A stretch of DNA of 40,988 bases from Bacteroidota bacterium (GCA_023251555.1 JAHEYN010000008.1:87801-128788); one strand, 5' to 3'; positions 16,684 through 25,468 are shown, counted from the stretch's first letter. Notes: generated from the letters alone by a model not told the origin. Translations and numbers: made by a program.

Positions 16684-17859
16684 TCAACTCAGCTTCTGAA
16701 ACGCCTGCCACCACCTCTCGGGCATTTCTTCTTTACAGGCCAGCATGTAATCATTATATGAGCATGGGATAATATGATTCCTCTGCATTTTAACCTTGCT
16801 GTCAGGATAGGGCACCTCCATCCACCATCTTTCGGTCTTTTTGCTTTTATAAAAAATAATCTCATGCCCTGTATCTTTTATAAACACCCTGTATTTAACA
16901 AAGCCTTTTTTACTGCCAACAGGGGAGTCTTTCCTGCGGCTATACACACCATCAATGAAATACCATATCATCTGAGCTGCAAGATGAGCTGTCCGGCCAT
17001 TTTGATCAAGAGAAGGATTGGTTTCATAAATGCCGAAAGAAGAAACTTTATCGCTTATCCCTGCATAACGGGCAATCTGGCACGCTTCCTCACCGTAAAA
17101 CCCGTTGGGGGAAGCATTATTATTGCCGGGCGCATCCGAGGCCCTGACTGCAGAGATATCAAACGTAATCATATCAGCACTTCTTACAATTGGTTCTACT
17201 TCTGCAATATCCTGCCTCACCTGGCCAAGCCTGTAAGCATCAAAATACAATTTCTCCATCAGTGCAATGGATCCCTGCCCGACAAAATATGTCTGGTACC
17301 CGATATTACTGAAGTTAAAAAGATAGTTCGGCTGGTGAAGGATAATCTTCCCGACAAAATTCCGGGAGCAGATATTTTCAGAGGCCTCTCCGAGGTCAAA
17401 TGAAGAGTCAACACTTACTATATTTACTATATTCCCGGAATTTTTATAAGAGAGGTATTGGGCGAAGGAGAGATCCTGGCTGCCGCCGATAATAACAGGT
17501 ATTACCTGCCTGTCTATCAATTCACCGCATACTTCGGACAAAGCAGTATATGTATCTTTCAGACTATGACCCGGCATGATGTTGCCAATATCTGCAACTT
17601 TATATTTGTGATCGAGGCACGACAAACGGTATAATTTATTCCGTATAAAATCTGCCGCCTCTCCTGTTCCCTTGTTCAGAACGGCACCTCTTTCTTCAGG
17701 CACTCCTATAATGGCAACAGACTTATCCTCAAGGGAGGGGAGTTTGCCTTCCTCCCTGTATGTGTCAAGAACTTTTCCAAACACATCTCCTTTAGCGCCA
17801 AAATCATAATCAACTATTGAGCTGTTAACAGGTCGAAGAAAAATACTTATATCTGACAT
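16684..17859 (-). CDS. arginase-fold protein with degraded metal site (often labelled formimidoylglutamase)
   Basis: A 391-residue protein of the ureohydrolase (arginase/agmatinase/formimidoylglutamase) fold, recognisable from I-G-V-P-E-E-R-G-A near 52, V-I-I-G-G near 122-126, and the strand motifs below. The catalytic di-manganese site is not conserved. The G-G-D/G-H motif is G-G-S-Q-D (125-129), so the histidine is Q128. The D-A-H-x-D motif is D151-S-S-F-D155, losing the histidine. The S-x-D-x-D motif is T-F-D234-I-S236, losing the second aspartate. Three of six ligands are gone. I recall close relatives in other Bacteroidota next to topA and gldK with the same G-G-S-Q-D-L motif, so this looks like a conserved non-canonical family, not decay. 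It lies 38 bases after topA. A hydrolase label should be treated as doubtful. Confidence 0.85.
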   Translation of the reverse strand: MSDISIFLRPVNSSIVDYDFGAKGDVFGKVLDTYREEGKLPSLEDKSVAIIGVPEERGAVLNKGTGEAADFIRNKLYRLSCLDHKYKVADIGNIMPGHSLKDTYTALSEVCGELIDRQVIPVIIGGSQDLSFAQYLSYKNSGNIVNIVSVDSSFDLGEASENICSRNFVGKIILHQPNYLFNFSNIGYQTYFVGQGSIALMEKLYFDAYRLGQVRQDIAEVEPIVRSADMITFDISAVRASDAPGNNNASPNGFYGEEACQIARYAGISDKVSSFGIYETNPSLDQNGRTAHLAAQMIWYFIDGVYSRRKDSPVGSKKGFVKYRVFIKDTGHEIIFYKSKKTERWWMEVPYPDSKVKMQRNHIIPCSYNDYMLACKEEMPERWWQAFQKLS

Positions 17860-17897
17860 ATTCCCTAAAGTAATTATGATTTAAAGACAGTTTTGTT

Positions 17898-20399
17898 TTA
17901 TTTTTTAGGGAATCGCCGCTTAGTTGTTTTTGTATTTTTTGCCAATTCAAGACATTCCTCAATTGTAAGCGACTCCGGGGTTTTTCCCTGAGGAATCTTC
18001 ACATTTTTCTTTCCCACAACGATATAAGGCCCCCACCTACCCTTAAGTATTTTCACATCGGTGTTAGTCTCAAAAGTTTTTATTACATTTTCCTGGGCTG
18101 CTTTTGCTTTATCTTCAATTATTTTAATTGCATCCGGTAACTCAATAGTAAAGGGGTCATGGTCATTTTTAATAGAATAAAACGAACCTTTATGTTTAAC
18201 ATAAGGTCCGAACCGCCCCATCCCGATAATCACATCATCTTCTCCGAGCTTACCAATAGTTCTCGGAAGTTTAGGGGTTTTAATTACCTCAATTGCCCTT
18301 TCAAGAGATAAGGAATAAGGGTCATCGTCTTTCTTAAGCGAGTAAAATAAATTTTTATGCTTCACATAAGGTCCAAAGCGTCCTATGGCAATAACCACAT
18401 CCTCGTCTTCATAGCTTCCTGCAACCCGTGGAAGGCGGAACAGGTCAAGGGCTTGTTCCAGCGTAATCGTATCTATCCTTTGATCTTTTCTGAGACTTGC
18501 AAAGCGGGGTTTTTCTTTCTCTTCTGTGGCACCCATCTGTACAACCGGCCCATACCTTGCGATCTTCACATAAACCGGCAGCCCGGAAGCGGGATCATTA
18601 CCGAGCAATCTTTCACCTGTTGCGCGCTCTGAGGTTTTGCTGGTTGTTTCCACATTCTTATGAAAAGGGCCGTAAAACAATTTTATCATTTCGGTCCATA
18701 CTTTTTGCCCTGCGGCAATTTCATCAAATTCCTCCTCTACTTTTGCGGTAAAATTATAATCAAGTATATTCTGAAAATTATGTACCAGAAAGTCATTGAC
18801 CACGCAACCAACATCCGTAGGAAATAATTTCGCCTTCTCCACTCCTGTGATTTCAGACAATTCCTTATGGAGGATTTCTTCATCCTTGAGAGTTGCAGTA
18901 TGATATATCCGTTCTTTTCCCGGGCGGTTCTCTTTTACCACATACCCGCGTTTCTGAATAGTAGAGATTGTAGGAGCATAAGTGGAGGGGCGTCCAATAC
19001 CAAGGGCTTCAAGTTTTTTTACCAAACTTGCTTCTGTATACCTGGGAGGGGCTTGTGAAAACTTTTCTGTGGCGGAGATTTCAGAGAGATTCAGCTTCTG
19101 GTCCCGGGAGAAAGCAGGGAGAAGCCTTTCCTTAATTTCATTTTGTTCCGAATCTTCGTCATCAGAAGATTCCATATACACCTTAAGATATCCGTCAAAA
19201 AGAATCACCTCTCCCGATGCTATGAGTTCGTCGGGCGTTTTTGTATTGGCAATATTTACTATTGTTTTCTCGATATCAGCATCTGCCATCTGGGAGGCAA
19301 TGGTTCGCTTCCATATCAGATCATACAAGCGGTTTTCATTATCATCGGCGGAATCAGCGGATCTTTTATCGAGATATGCCGGCCTGATTGCCTCGTGTGC
19401 TTCCTGGGCACCGGCAGTTTTTGTTTTATACTGCCTTGTATGCACATAACGGCTGCCAAAGGTTGATGTAATCTCTTCAGTAGCAGCGCTAACGGCTGTT
19501 TCAGACAGGTTAACGGAATCTGTCCGCATATATGTAATTTTCCCGGACTCATAGAGCCTTTGGGCCAGTAACATCGTTTTAGAAACGGAAAATCCAAGTT
19601 TCCTGCTGGCCTCCTGCTGAAGCGTTGAGGTAGTAAAAGGGGCTGAAGGAGAACGTCTGCTTGGCTTTTTTTCGATGGCCTTTACAAAAAACTCGGCCCC
19701 TTTCAGTTTTTCAAGCAATGTCTGGGCGTCTTCTTTGTTACTGAGACGCTGGGGCAGTTCTGCTTTAAATGTAACCGGGACTCCCGATTCGGTAGTAGCA
19801 TTAAAATAAGCTACTACTTTATAATTAGACACTGAATTAAAAGCATCTATTTCTCTTTCTCTTTCAACAATCAGCCGGACCGCAACAGACTGTACCCGGC
19901 CGGCGGAAAGCGGGGATTTCATACTTATTTTTCTCCATAATATGGGAGAGATTTCAAACCCCACAAGCCGGTCGAGTACTCTCCTGGCCTGTTGTGCATT
20001 TACAAGATTATAGTTAATGCTGCGCGGATTAGCAACAGCTTCGGTAATTGCCTTTTTAGTAATCTCATGGAAAACGATTCTTTTGGTTTTCTTTTCGTTA
20101 AGTTTCAGTGCTTCGGAAAGGTGCCATGAGATCGCTTCTCCCTCTCGGTCTTCATCAGTTGCAAGCCATACTGTATCCGATTGTTTGGCAATTTTTTTGA
20201 GCTCGTCCACAATCTTTTTTTTCTCTGCCGGTATTTCATAGACCGGGGCAAAGTTGTTTTCTACATCCACTGACAGGTCTCCATGAGCAAGATCACGGAT
20301 ATGGCCAAAGCAGGATTTAACCGTATAATCAGCACCAAGAAAACCCTCAATTGTTTTCCCTTTTGCCGGGGACTCCACTATCACCAGATTTTTTACCAT
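17898..20399 (-). CDS. topA: DNA topoisomerase I (type IA)
   Basis: An 833-residue type IA topoisomerase, which relaxes negative supercoils by single-strand passage. The Toprim domain opens the protein (L-V-I-V-E-S-P-A-K-G-K-T at 5-16), with acidic metal ligands D82, D84 and E86 in T-D-E-D-R-E-G-E. The catalytic tyrosine is Y290 in G-K-I-T-Y-M-R-T-D-S. Instead of C-terminal zinc fingers there are three or so repeats of the F-G-P-Y-V-K-H-K type (from about residue 670 on), the C-terminal repeat domain common in Bacteroidota and other TopA proteins, ending in a basic tail (T-K-R-R-F-P-K-K). It lies between gldD (103 bases) and the arginase-like gene (38 bases). Confidence 0.98.
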   Translation of the reverse strand: MVKNLVIVESPAKGKTIEGFLGADYTVKSCFGHIRDLAHGDLSVDVENNFAPVYEIPAEKKKIVDELKKIAKQSDTVWLATDEDREGEAISWHLSEALKLNEKKTKRIVFHEITKKAITEAVANPRSINYNLVNAQQARRVLDRLVGFEISPILWRKISMKSPLSAGRVQSVAVRLIVEREREIDAFNSVSNYKVVAYFNATTESGVPVTFKAELPQRLSNKEDAQTLLEKLKGAEFFVKAIEKKPSRRSPSAPFTTSTLQQEASRKLGFSVSKTMLLAQRLYESGKITYMRTDSVNLSETAVSAATEEITSTFGSRYVHTRQYKTKTAGAQEAHEAIRPAYLDKRSADSADDNENRLYDLIWKRTIASQMADADIEKTIVNIANTKTPDELIASGEVILFDGYLKVYMESSDDEDSEQNEIKERLLPAFSRDQKLNLSEISATEKFSQAPPRYTEASLVKKLEALGIGRPSTYAPTISTIQKRGYVVKENRPGKERIYHTATLKDEEILHKELSEITGVEKAKLFPTDVGCVVNDFLVHNFQNILDYNFTAKVEEEFDEIAAGQKVWTEMIKLFYGPFHKNVETTSKTSERATGERLLGNDPASGLPVYVKIARYGPVVQMGATEEKEKPRFASLRKDQRIDTITLEQALDLFRLPRVAGSYEDEDVVIAIGRFGPYVKHKNLFYSLKKDDDPYSLSLERAIEVIKTPKLPRTIGKLGEDDVIIGMGRFGPYVKHKGSFYSIKNDHDPFTIELPDAIKIIEDKAKAAQENVIKTFETNTDVKILKGRWGPYIVVGKKNVKIPQGKTPESLTIEECLELAKNTKTTKRRFPKK

Positions 20400-20502
20400 A
20401 CACTAATTATTATCCTGTTTTTTTACTCAAACGAACTTCCGGGAGGGCACAAAGGAAAAAAATAAAATTCCTTACTTCCAAATTTTAAATTTTGCGGACA
20501 CA

Positions 20503-21153
20503 CTAATACTTCCACCGGAAGGTATCAATAAAACGGTCTATATCCTTATTAATAAATTCAGCCACGGGAGCAATAGAATCAGCATTAGGAGTCACATTAA
20601 AGTACAGGGAACCCCGGATAAAATTATGAAGTGTATCTGTGAGGTAAAATTGTACTGAAGAGGCAGTATTCCCCTTTATGTCATACATCAGTCCGAATAT
20701 ACCATTCCGCGTTACAAAAGGACGTTCATTTATTTCTTCAGCCTTTATAGTATGTTTCATTGCAAGCGTTCTTGAGTCTTCGGTCAGGCTCCGGAGTTTA
20801 TTATTTGCGAGAGACTTATAACTAAGGTGCAGGGTAGCTTTAAACGAAGGGAACTCAATGTTTATCCAGCATGGTTCGGCACCCGGATCAGGATCATTAA
20901 CAGGGATCGCATAGTCAGGATACTGAAAGACAAAAGGGCAACCTGTATTGTAATCGGAATACTTTTTAGCAGGAAAATCTATGCGGAAAAAACCTCTGGG
21001 CTTAGGCGTATATTCATTTGTACAGGCGCAAAAGAAAGAAAGGAAAATAAAAAACAGCAAATTATTCCGAAAATGAGTAATTCCCCGTTCAGGTAGAAAC
21101 CATTTGCTTTGTACCCGGGAAAAGGAGGGAACAAAAAAATTTAAATTATCCAC
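20503..21153 (-). CDS. gldD: GldD gliding motility lipoprotein
   Basis: The motif T-N-E-Y-T-P-K-P-R-G-F-F-R-I-D-F-P directly after a hydrophobic stretch with F-C-A-C is the hallmark of GldD, a lipoprotein needed for gliding and T9SS function in Flavobacterium johnsoniae. The lipidated cysteine would be the second of C-A-C. The start is uncertain because no ATG lies in frame between the gldE stop and the signal. I give the GTG at 21153, just after the gldE stop, but this leaves about 25 residues ahead of the signal. An ATT at 21081 would give an ideal 19-residue lipoprotein signal. An in-frame ATG at 21222 overlaps gldE by 68 bases. Mature length (about 170 residues) fits the family. Confidence 0.88.
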   Translation of the reverse strand: MDNLNFFVPSFSRVQSKWFLPERGITHFRNNLLFFIFLSFFCACTNEYTPKPRGFFRIDFPAKKYSDYNTGCPFVFQYPDYAIPVNDPDPGAEPCWINIEFPSFKATLHLSYKSLANNKLRSLTEDSRTLAMKHTIKAEEINERPFVTRNGIFGLMYDIKGNTASSVQFYLTDTLHNFIRGSLYFNVTPNADSIAPVAEFINKDIDRFIDTFRWKY

Positions 21154-21154
21154 C

Positions 21155-22504
21155 CTATTTAAGAATTGTGTCGGCAATTGTAACTTTAATTCTGTTAATC
21201 TTTTTTTTATCTGCTGATTCAACTATAAAGCAATATTTATCAAAATACACCTTTTCATTTTTCTCAGGAATTTTCCCGGCAATTTCCAGCACCATTCCAG
21301 CAAGGGTATCAGCTTCTCCATGAACCGAATCAAATATTTTCCTGTCTATCTCAAGTATGCGGCAAAAGTCGTTCAGCAGCGTTTTACCTTCAAAAACATA
21401 TGTTCTGTCATCAAGCTTTGAATACAATAATTCATCATCATCGAACTCATCGTGAATTTCACCTACAATTTCCTCAAGCACATCTTCAAGGGTAACGATG
21501 CCGGAAGAGCCACCATACTCATCCACCACAATTGCCATATGGCTTTTCATTTGCTGAAATTCCTTCAGGAGATCATTGATTTTTTTGCTTTCAGGTACAA
21601 AGTATGGCTGCCTCAGCAATGACTGCCAGTTAAAATCATCTCCCTTATCAATGTGAGCCAGGACATCTTTTACATGGAGGATACCCAGCACCCTGTCAAA
21701 ATTATTCTCATATACAGGCATGCGCGAATATCCTGATTCCATTATCCTGTTAAGCACTTCCTTAAAGGTCATGCGGCTTTCCATGGCAACCACATCGCTT
21801 CTTGACTTCATAATCTGCCGGACATCTGTATTAGAGAACCTTACTATTCCTTTAAGAATTTTCTTTTCTTCTTCAGGAGTGTTTTTATCCGAAGTAAGAT
21901 CAATGGCGTGCGACAACTCATCAACTGAAACATTATAAGTATGCTTTTTAAGCCTTTTATCAATTACATTAGAGGACATTATCAGGAATGTACTCAGGGG
22001 CGAAAAAAGCTTATTAAAAAAAAGTATAGGGAAAGCCATAACAGAAGCCAGTTTCAGAGGATTTTTCGAAGCATACACTTTAGGTATTACTTCTCCAAGA
22101 AGAACAATCACAAAAGTGATGGCAATAACCTGGATAAATACACCAAGAACCGGGGAAGATGAGAAATCAAAAACCTGGTATGAAAGGATTGAAGTAATAA
22201 TCACAATTGCAATGTTTACAAAATTATTAGCTATCAGCAGTGTTGCGAGGAGCAGTTTGGGATTTGCCAGCAAACTGACAATTGCAGTGGTAGTATTACT
22301 CCCTGATTTTCTCAAATCATTCAATTGTTTTGGGGAGAGGGAGAAAAAGGCCACTTCCGATCCTGAGAATAAGGCGGACAAAAATAAAAGAACTGCGATA
22401 CTTATCACTCCAAGCAACACATTCAGGGAAAGAGGCTGAGCAAAAATATCAGCAACCAATTTCGGGAATAGAGAGCAATTCAGATATAGAAGGGTGGGTA
22501 CCAA
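21155..22504 (-). CDS. gldE: GldE, CNNM/CorC-family CBS-domain membrane protein
   Basis: A 449-residue protein with an N-terminal DUF21/CNNM transmembrane domain (helices at about 27-50, 75-105 and 112-140, with [10 protein letters not shown]), a CBS pair (about 215-340, with S-R-M-P-V-Y and the closing [16 protein letters not shown] motif), and a C-terminal CorC/HlyC domain (about 355-440). It is thus a relative of magnesium/cobalt exporters. In Flavobacterium gldE sits next to gldD and can suppress loss of its partner when overproduced, so the two act together. The start is TTG at 22504; no ATG is available before the first helix. It is 2 bases from the putative gldD GTG and downstream of a strong terminator. 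Confidence 0.93.
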   Translation of the reverse strand: MVPTLLYLNCSLFPKLVADIFAQPLSLNVLLGVISIAVLLFLSALFSGSEVAFFSLSPKQLNDLRKSGSNTTTAIVSLLANPKLLLATLLIANNFVNIAIVIITSILSYQVFDFSSSPVLGVFIQVIAITFVIVLLGEVIPKVYASKNPLKLASVMAFPILFFNKLFSPLSTFLIMSSNVIDKRLKKHTYNVSVDELSHAIDLTSDKNTPEEEKKILKGIVRFSNTDVRQIMKSRSDVVAMESRMTFKEVLNRIMESGYSRMPVYENNFDRVLGILHVKDVLAHIDKGDDFNWQSLLRQPYFVPESKKINDLLKEFQQMKSHMAIVVDEYGGSSGIVTLEDVLEEIVGEIHDEFDDDELLYSKLDDRTYVFEGKTLLNDFCRILEIDRKIFDSVHGEADTLAGMVLEIAGKIPEKNEKVYFDKYCFIVESADKKKINRIKVTIADTILK

Positions 22505-22542
22505 TGGTAATATCTATTTTCAACAAGACTGCCATATAACAA

Positions 22543-22572
22543 AAAGCAGCCGGGTTGAGGCCCGGCTGCTTT
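22543..22572 (-). terminator. intrinsic terminator between ssb and gldE
   Basis: A perfect 12-base inverted repeat: 22543-22554 pairs with 22561-22572 around a six-base loop; the core is GCAGCCGGG/CCCGGCTGC. On the minus strand a T run (five T) follows the stem, so it should end the ssb transcript 36 bases after its stop. gldE, starting 39 bases later, then needs its own promoter or regulated read-through. Confidence 0.8.
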
Positions 22573-22607
22573 CATAAGCAAACTTCATTGCAGAGGGAAC
22601 ATTTCCG

Positions 22608-23033
22608 TCAGAAAGGAAGATCATCAGTAGGGGCATCCGGTGCCGAGGGCATAGATGGTTCAGCTGATTCAACAGATACATCTGCGCCGGGGGAATCGCT
22701 GCCTTTCCGCCCAAGGATGGTAAGTGAGTCACCAATGATTTCAGTGATATACTTCTTATTCCCATCTTTATCTTCCCATGAGCGGGTTTTTATTTTTCCC
22801 TCCACGCATACAAGGCTTCCTTTCTTAAGGTATTTCTCAGCAAACTCAGCGGTTTTTCTCCAGACCACAATATTGTGCCATTCAGTCTGGTCAACTTTTG
22901 AGCCGTCTTTATTCTTATAAGAATCGTTGGTTGCGAGAGGGAATTTAGCAATAGCCACTCCGCTTTCCAGGTAACGCACTTCGGGATCTTTCCCGATGTT
23001 ACCAATCAAAATCACTTTGTTTAATCCTGACAT
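22608..23033 (-). CDS. ssb: single-stranded DNA-binding protein
   Basis: A 141-residue SSB. The OB fold fills residues 1-105 (N-K-V-I-L-I-G-N-I-G-K-D-P-E-V-R-Y, then W-H-N-I-V-V-W and a V-E-G-K-I-K-T-R-S-W strand). A short S/P/D/A-rich linker leads to the acidic tip D-D-L-P-F, which docks SSB partners such as DNA repair and replication enzymes. The protein forms tetramers on single-stranded DNA. It has its own consensus promoter upstream and a strong terminator downstream, so it is probably a separate transcript from mutY and gldE, although the order mutY-ssb-gldE-gldD is one I recall from other Bacteroidota. Confidence 0.97.
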   Translation of the reverse strand: MSGLNKVILIGNIGKDPEVRYLESGVAIAKFPLATNDSYKNKDGSKVDQTEWHNIVVWRKTAEFAEKYLKKGSLVCVEGKIKTRSWEDKDGNKKYITEIIGDSLTILGRKGSDSPGADVSVESAEPSMPSAPDAPTDDLPF

Positions 23034-23091
23034 AATTTTAAGATTTTAAAAAGTTAATAAAAAATTGTTATGATCCCCAAAAGAGGGAGAG

Positions 23092-23122
23092 CAAAAGTAA
23101 CACAATTATTTTAATTCACAAT
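23092..23122 (-). promoter_or_regulatory. Bacteroidota-type promoter for ssb
   Basis: On the minus strand TACTTTTG (plus-strand CAAAAGTA at 23092-23099) matches the -7 consensus TAnnTTTG exactly. ATTG (plus-strand CAAT 23119-23122) lies 19 bases upstream, one mismatch from the -33 TTTG. The transcript would start near 23087, giving about a 54-base leader before the ssb ATG at 23033. Confidence 0.58.
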
Positions 23123-23141
23123 ACAGGCATGAGTCTTGTAT

Positions 23142-24221
23142 TTATTCATACAAGTAATCCTTAAGGTAATGCTGTATAAGTCTGGGTAACACATATTGTT
23201 TAAGAGTATTAATCCCGGCCACGGTATATTCTCCCGGAAAGTTTTCAAAAAATACCGGGTGACCTGAGTTCAGTCTAAAAAAACGGGCGTATATTGTCTG
23301 GTGGGTCAAATGGTGTTTATACACCTTACTAACAGCGACAATACGTAACTTATGATTGCGGCCTAAAGACTTCAGCAATGGGGAGTTCAAAATTGTTTTT
23401 TTTGAATAATTTTTATTGTCTTCGGCAAGTGGGAAATCATAAAGATGCTGCCATATATCTCTGCCGGTTCTTTTTCTTATAAGAACGCTGCCATTATGCT
23501 CTATTACAAAATAATTGAAGAACCGTTCAGCAGGAATTATCTTTTTGACTTTTACAGGGTAGCGGTCCACCTGCCCGTTCCGAAATGCCACACATTGCTT
23601 TTTCAGCGGGCAGTTCACGCAATCCGGATTCATTGGCTTGCAGTGCAGGGCTCCGAATTCCATAATAGCCTGGTTGTAAATACCAGGGCGATTTTTATCC
23701 ATCAGGGCAAGCGCTTTCTTATAATAGACTTTTTTCCCTTCCGGGCTATCGGCAGGTATTTCTATACCACAATACCTCGAAACAACACGGAACACGTTTC
23801 CATCCACTACGGGACAGGCTTCTTCAAAAACAAAAGAAGCTATAGCGGAAGCGGTATATTCTCCTATGCCCTTCAGTTGCATCAGTCCATCTTTACTTCC
23901 GGGAAACAGCCCCCTGTGCGAGGCAACGATTTCTCTGGCGGTGAAATGGAGATTTCTTGCACGGGAGTAATACCCGAGTCCTTCCCACAATTTAAGGACA
24001 TCCTCTTCCCTGGCAGAGGCAAGATCAAAAACTGTGGGGAAACGGGCGACAAACCTGTTGTAATACGGCAAGCCCTGATCAACACGGGTCTGCTGTAAAA
24101 TAATCTCAGACAACCATACCAGATAAGGATTACTGGTGTTTCTCCAGGGAAGGTCCCTCTTATTAATTTCGTACCAGCCGATAAGAGTTTTTGAAAAGTT
24201 TATCCCTTTTTTAGTAACCAA
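23142..24221 (-). CDS. mutY: A/G-specific adenine DNA glycosylase MutY
   Basis: A 359-residue MutY, which removes adenine mispaired with 8-oxoguanine. The catalytic glutamate is E39 in W-L-S-E-I-I-L-Q-Q-T. The helix-hairpin-helix is near 115-125 (L-K-G-I-G-E-Y-T-A), with catalytic D140 in V-V-D-G-N-V. The 4Fe-4S loop is complete: C194-x6-C201-x2-C204-x5-C210. The C-terminal part (about 225-350) is the Nudix-like domain that reads 8-oxoguanine. No ATG is available; TTG at 24221 puts the start at the expected distance before the W-Y-x-x-N-K-R-D-L-P-W-R motif. It is divergent from the HU-like gene, with 86 bases between. Confidence 0.97.
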   Translation of the reverse strand: MVTKKGINFSKTLIGWYEINKRDLPWRNTSNPYLVWLSEIILQQTRVDQGLPYYNRFVARFPTVFDLASAREEDVLKLWEGLGYYSRARNLHFTAREIVASHRGLFPGSKDGLMQLKGIGEYTASAIASFVFEEACPVVDGNVFRVVSRYCGIEIPADSPEGKKVYYKKALALMDKNRPGIYNQAIMEFGALHCKPMNPDCVNCPLKKQCVAFRNGQVDRYPVKVKKIIPAERFFNYFVIEHNGSVLIRKRTGRDIWQHLYDFPLAEDNKNYSKKTILNSPLLKSLGRNHKLRIVAVSKVYKHHLTHQTIYARFFRLNSGHPVFFENFPGEYTVAGINTLKQYVLPRLIQHYLKDYLYE

Positions 24222-24307
24222 CTTAACAATAACTGTGTTTAAGTAATAAAACCCTGTGCAAATTTCAAAAAAATAATTTACTTCGCCCCCGATAAAACCA
24301 ATATACT

Positions 24308-24598
24308 ATGACAAAAGCACAGGTTGTTTCCGAAATCGTATCTAAAACGGGCATAGAGAAAATGGTAGTAATAGAAGCGGTAGAGGCCTTTTTAAGCGTA
24401 ATCAAAAAATCTCTTGCCAAACGCGGGAACGTATACCTCAGGGGGTTCGGAAGTTTCATAGTAAAAAAGCGAGCCCGCAAACTTGGCCGAAACATATCCA
24501 AGAATACTGCCATTATTATCCCGGAGCATTATATTCCTGCCTTTAAGCCTTCCAAGCAGTTTATTTCCAGTATAAAAAACGGGAACTATACGGCCTGA
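24308..24598 (+). CDS. HU/IHF-family DNA-binding protein
   Basis: A 96-residue HU-family protein, which bends and packages DNA as a dimer. It opens M-T-K-A-Q-V-V-S-E-I-V-S-K-T-G and keeps the central R-G-F-G-S-F turn (about 45-50). The DNA-binding arm includes R-K-L-G-R-N-I-S-K-N-T, replacing the usual R-N-P-x-T-G-E with R-N-I-S-K-N-T. The proline at the intercalating tip is thus missing, as in some Bacteroidota HU-like proteins. The C-terminus ends in P-A-F-K-P-S-K-Q-F. It is the first gene of a plus-strand set with the TPR protein, the bS22-like protein and RNase G. Confidence 0.94.
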   Translation: MTKAQVVSEIVSKTGIEKMVVIEAVEAFLSVIKKSLAKRGNVYLRGFGSFIVKKRARKLGRNISKNTAIIIPEHYIPAFKPSKQFISSIKNGNYTA

Positions 24599-24636
24599 TT
24601 TCCCGGCATTATTATTTTCTGTTCAATCCTAATTTC

Positions 24637-25455
24637 ATGAATCTTTCCGCAAAGCAAATTACAGTTATTCTGCTGGGCTGTATCATTGTATCTGTCCTTT
24701 ATTTACTTCCCGTAAAAAATCATCATCCTGATCATGACAAGGCCAAAGAGGAAAAAGGTTTCTCAATAGATCAAATGCTGCAAAAAGAAAAGTCTCTGTT
24801 ATCCCATTCTCTGCAAGGAGAAGTGAATGCGCTTGAAGCGAGACTAAATGGCGAAGGCGGGTCAGGCCTTGCAGATTCTCTTGCATTATTATGGGAAATG
24901 CTGGGAAAGCCTGTGATTTCTGCATATTACAATGAGTTATCTGCAATAAAAAGTAATACTCTGAATAAATGGATAAAAGCAGGAGAGAACTATTTTGAAG
25001 TTTTCAGGACTGATACCAATATACTTATTCAGCAATTTTCGGTAAGTAAAGCCATTGATTGTTATAAGAAAGCATTAGAAATTAATCCTGACGATGCTGA
25101 TGCAAAATCAGGATTAGGAATATGTTATGCCGAGGGCACACCCACCCCTATGGAGGGAATAAAACTGCTCAGAGAAGTTGCCGGGAAGTATCCGGAGCAT
25201 GAACAAACCCAGTTAGCTCTGGGGATTTTATCCATGCGTTCAGGGCAATACCAAAAGGCTGTTGAGCGTTTTGAAAAAGTGCTAAAGGTAAATTCAAAAA
25301 ATTTTGATGTATATTTGCGCCTTGCTGAAGCCCTTTATAAAAACGGGGAAAAAGAAAAAGCGATTAATTGCCTGAGAACATATAAAAATATACGACCTGA
25401 TTCTGCAGGCCGCCAGGAAACGGAAAAAATGATACAATACATTATTAACAACTAA
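24637..25455 (+). CDS. membrane-anchored TPR protein
   Basis: A 272-residue protein with one N-terminal hydrophobic helix (about 8-25, probably an uncleaved anchor). A charged helical linker follows (26-100), then three or four TPR repeats (about 120-265), recognisable by A-I-D-C-Y-K-K-A-L-E-I-N-P-D-D-A-D-A and Q-K-A-V-E-R-F-E-K-V-L-K-V. TPR repeats bind peptides or partner proteins. No enzymatic domain is visible. It lies 38 bases after the HU-like gene and 13 before the bS22-like gene. I recall a TPR gene in this HU-to-RNase G slot in many Bacteroidota, but its function is unknown. Confidence 0.85.
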   Translation: MNLSAKQITVILLGCIIVSVLYLLPVKNHHPDHDKAKEEKGFSIDQMLQKEKSLLSHSLQGEVNALEARLNGEGGSGLADSLALLWEMLGKPVISAYYNELSAIKSNTLNKWIKAGENYFEVFRTDTNILIQQFSVSKAIDCYKKALEINPDDADAKSGLGICYAEGTPTPMEGIKLLREVAGKYPEHEQTQLALGILSMRSGQYQKAVERFEKVLKVNSKNFDVYLRLAEALYKNGEKEKAINCLRTYKNIRPDSAGRQETEKMIQYIINN

Positions 25456-25468
25456 GAAAATCTATCCC

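Noticed and set aside
16774-17403. A 209-codon frame opposite the arginase-like gene
   Set aside because: Shadow of a clear gene; no domain and no promoter or start signal.
16684-17859. Calling the arginase-fold protein a working formimidoylglutamase or arginase
   Set aside because: Three of six metal ligands are replaced, so the usual chemistry is not supported.
21146-21154. TTATCCACC as a possible DnaA box near the skew change
   Set aside because: A single imperfect site with no cluster or AT-rich unwinding region; expected by chance in 41 kb.
23445-24098. A 217-codon frame opposite mutY
   Set aside because: mutY has every catalytic residue and the iron-sulfur cysteines; the opposite frame has no features.
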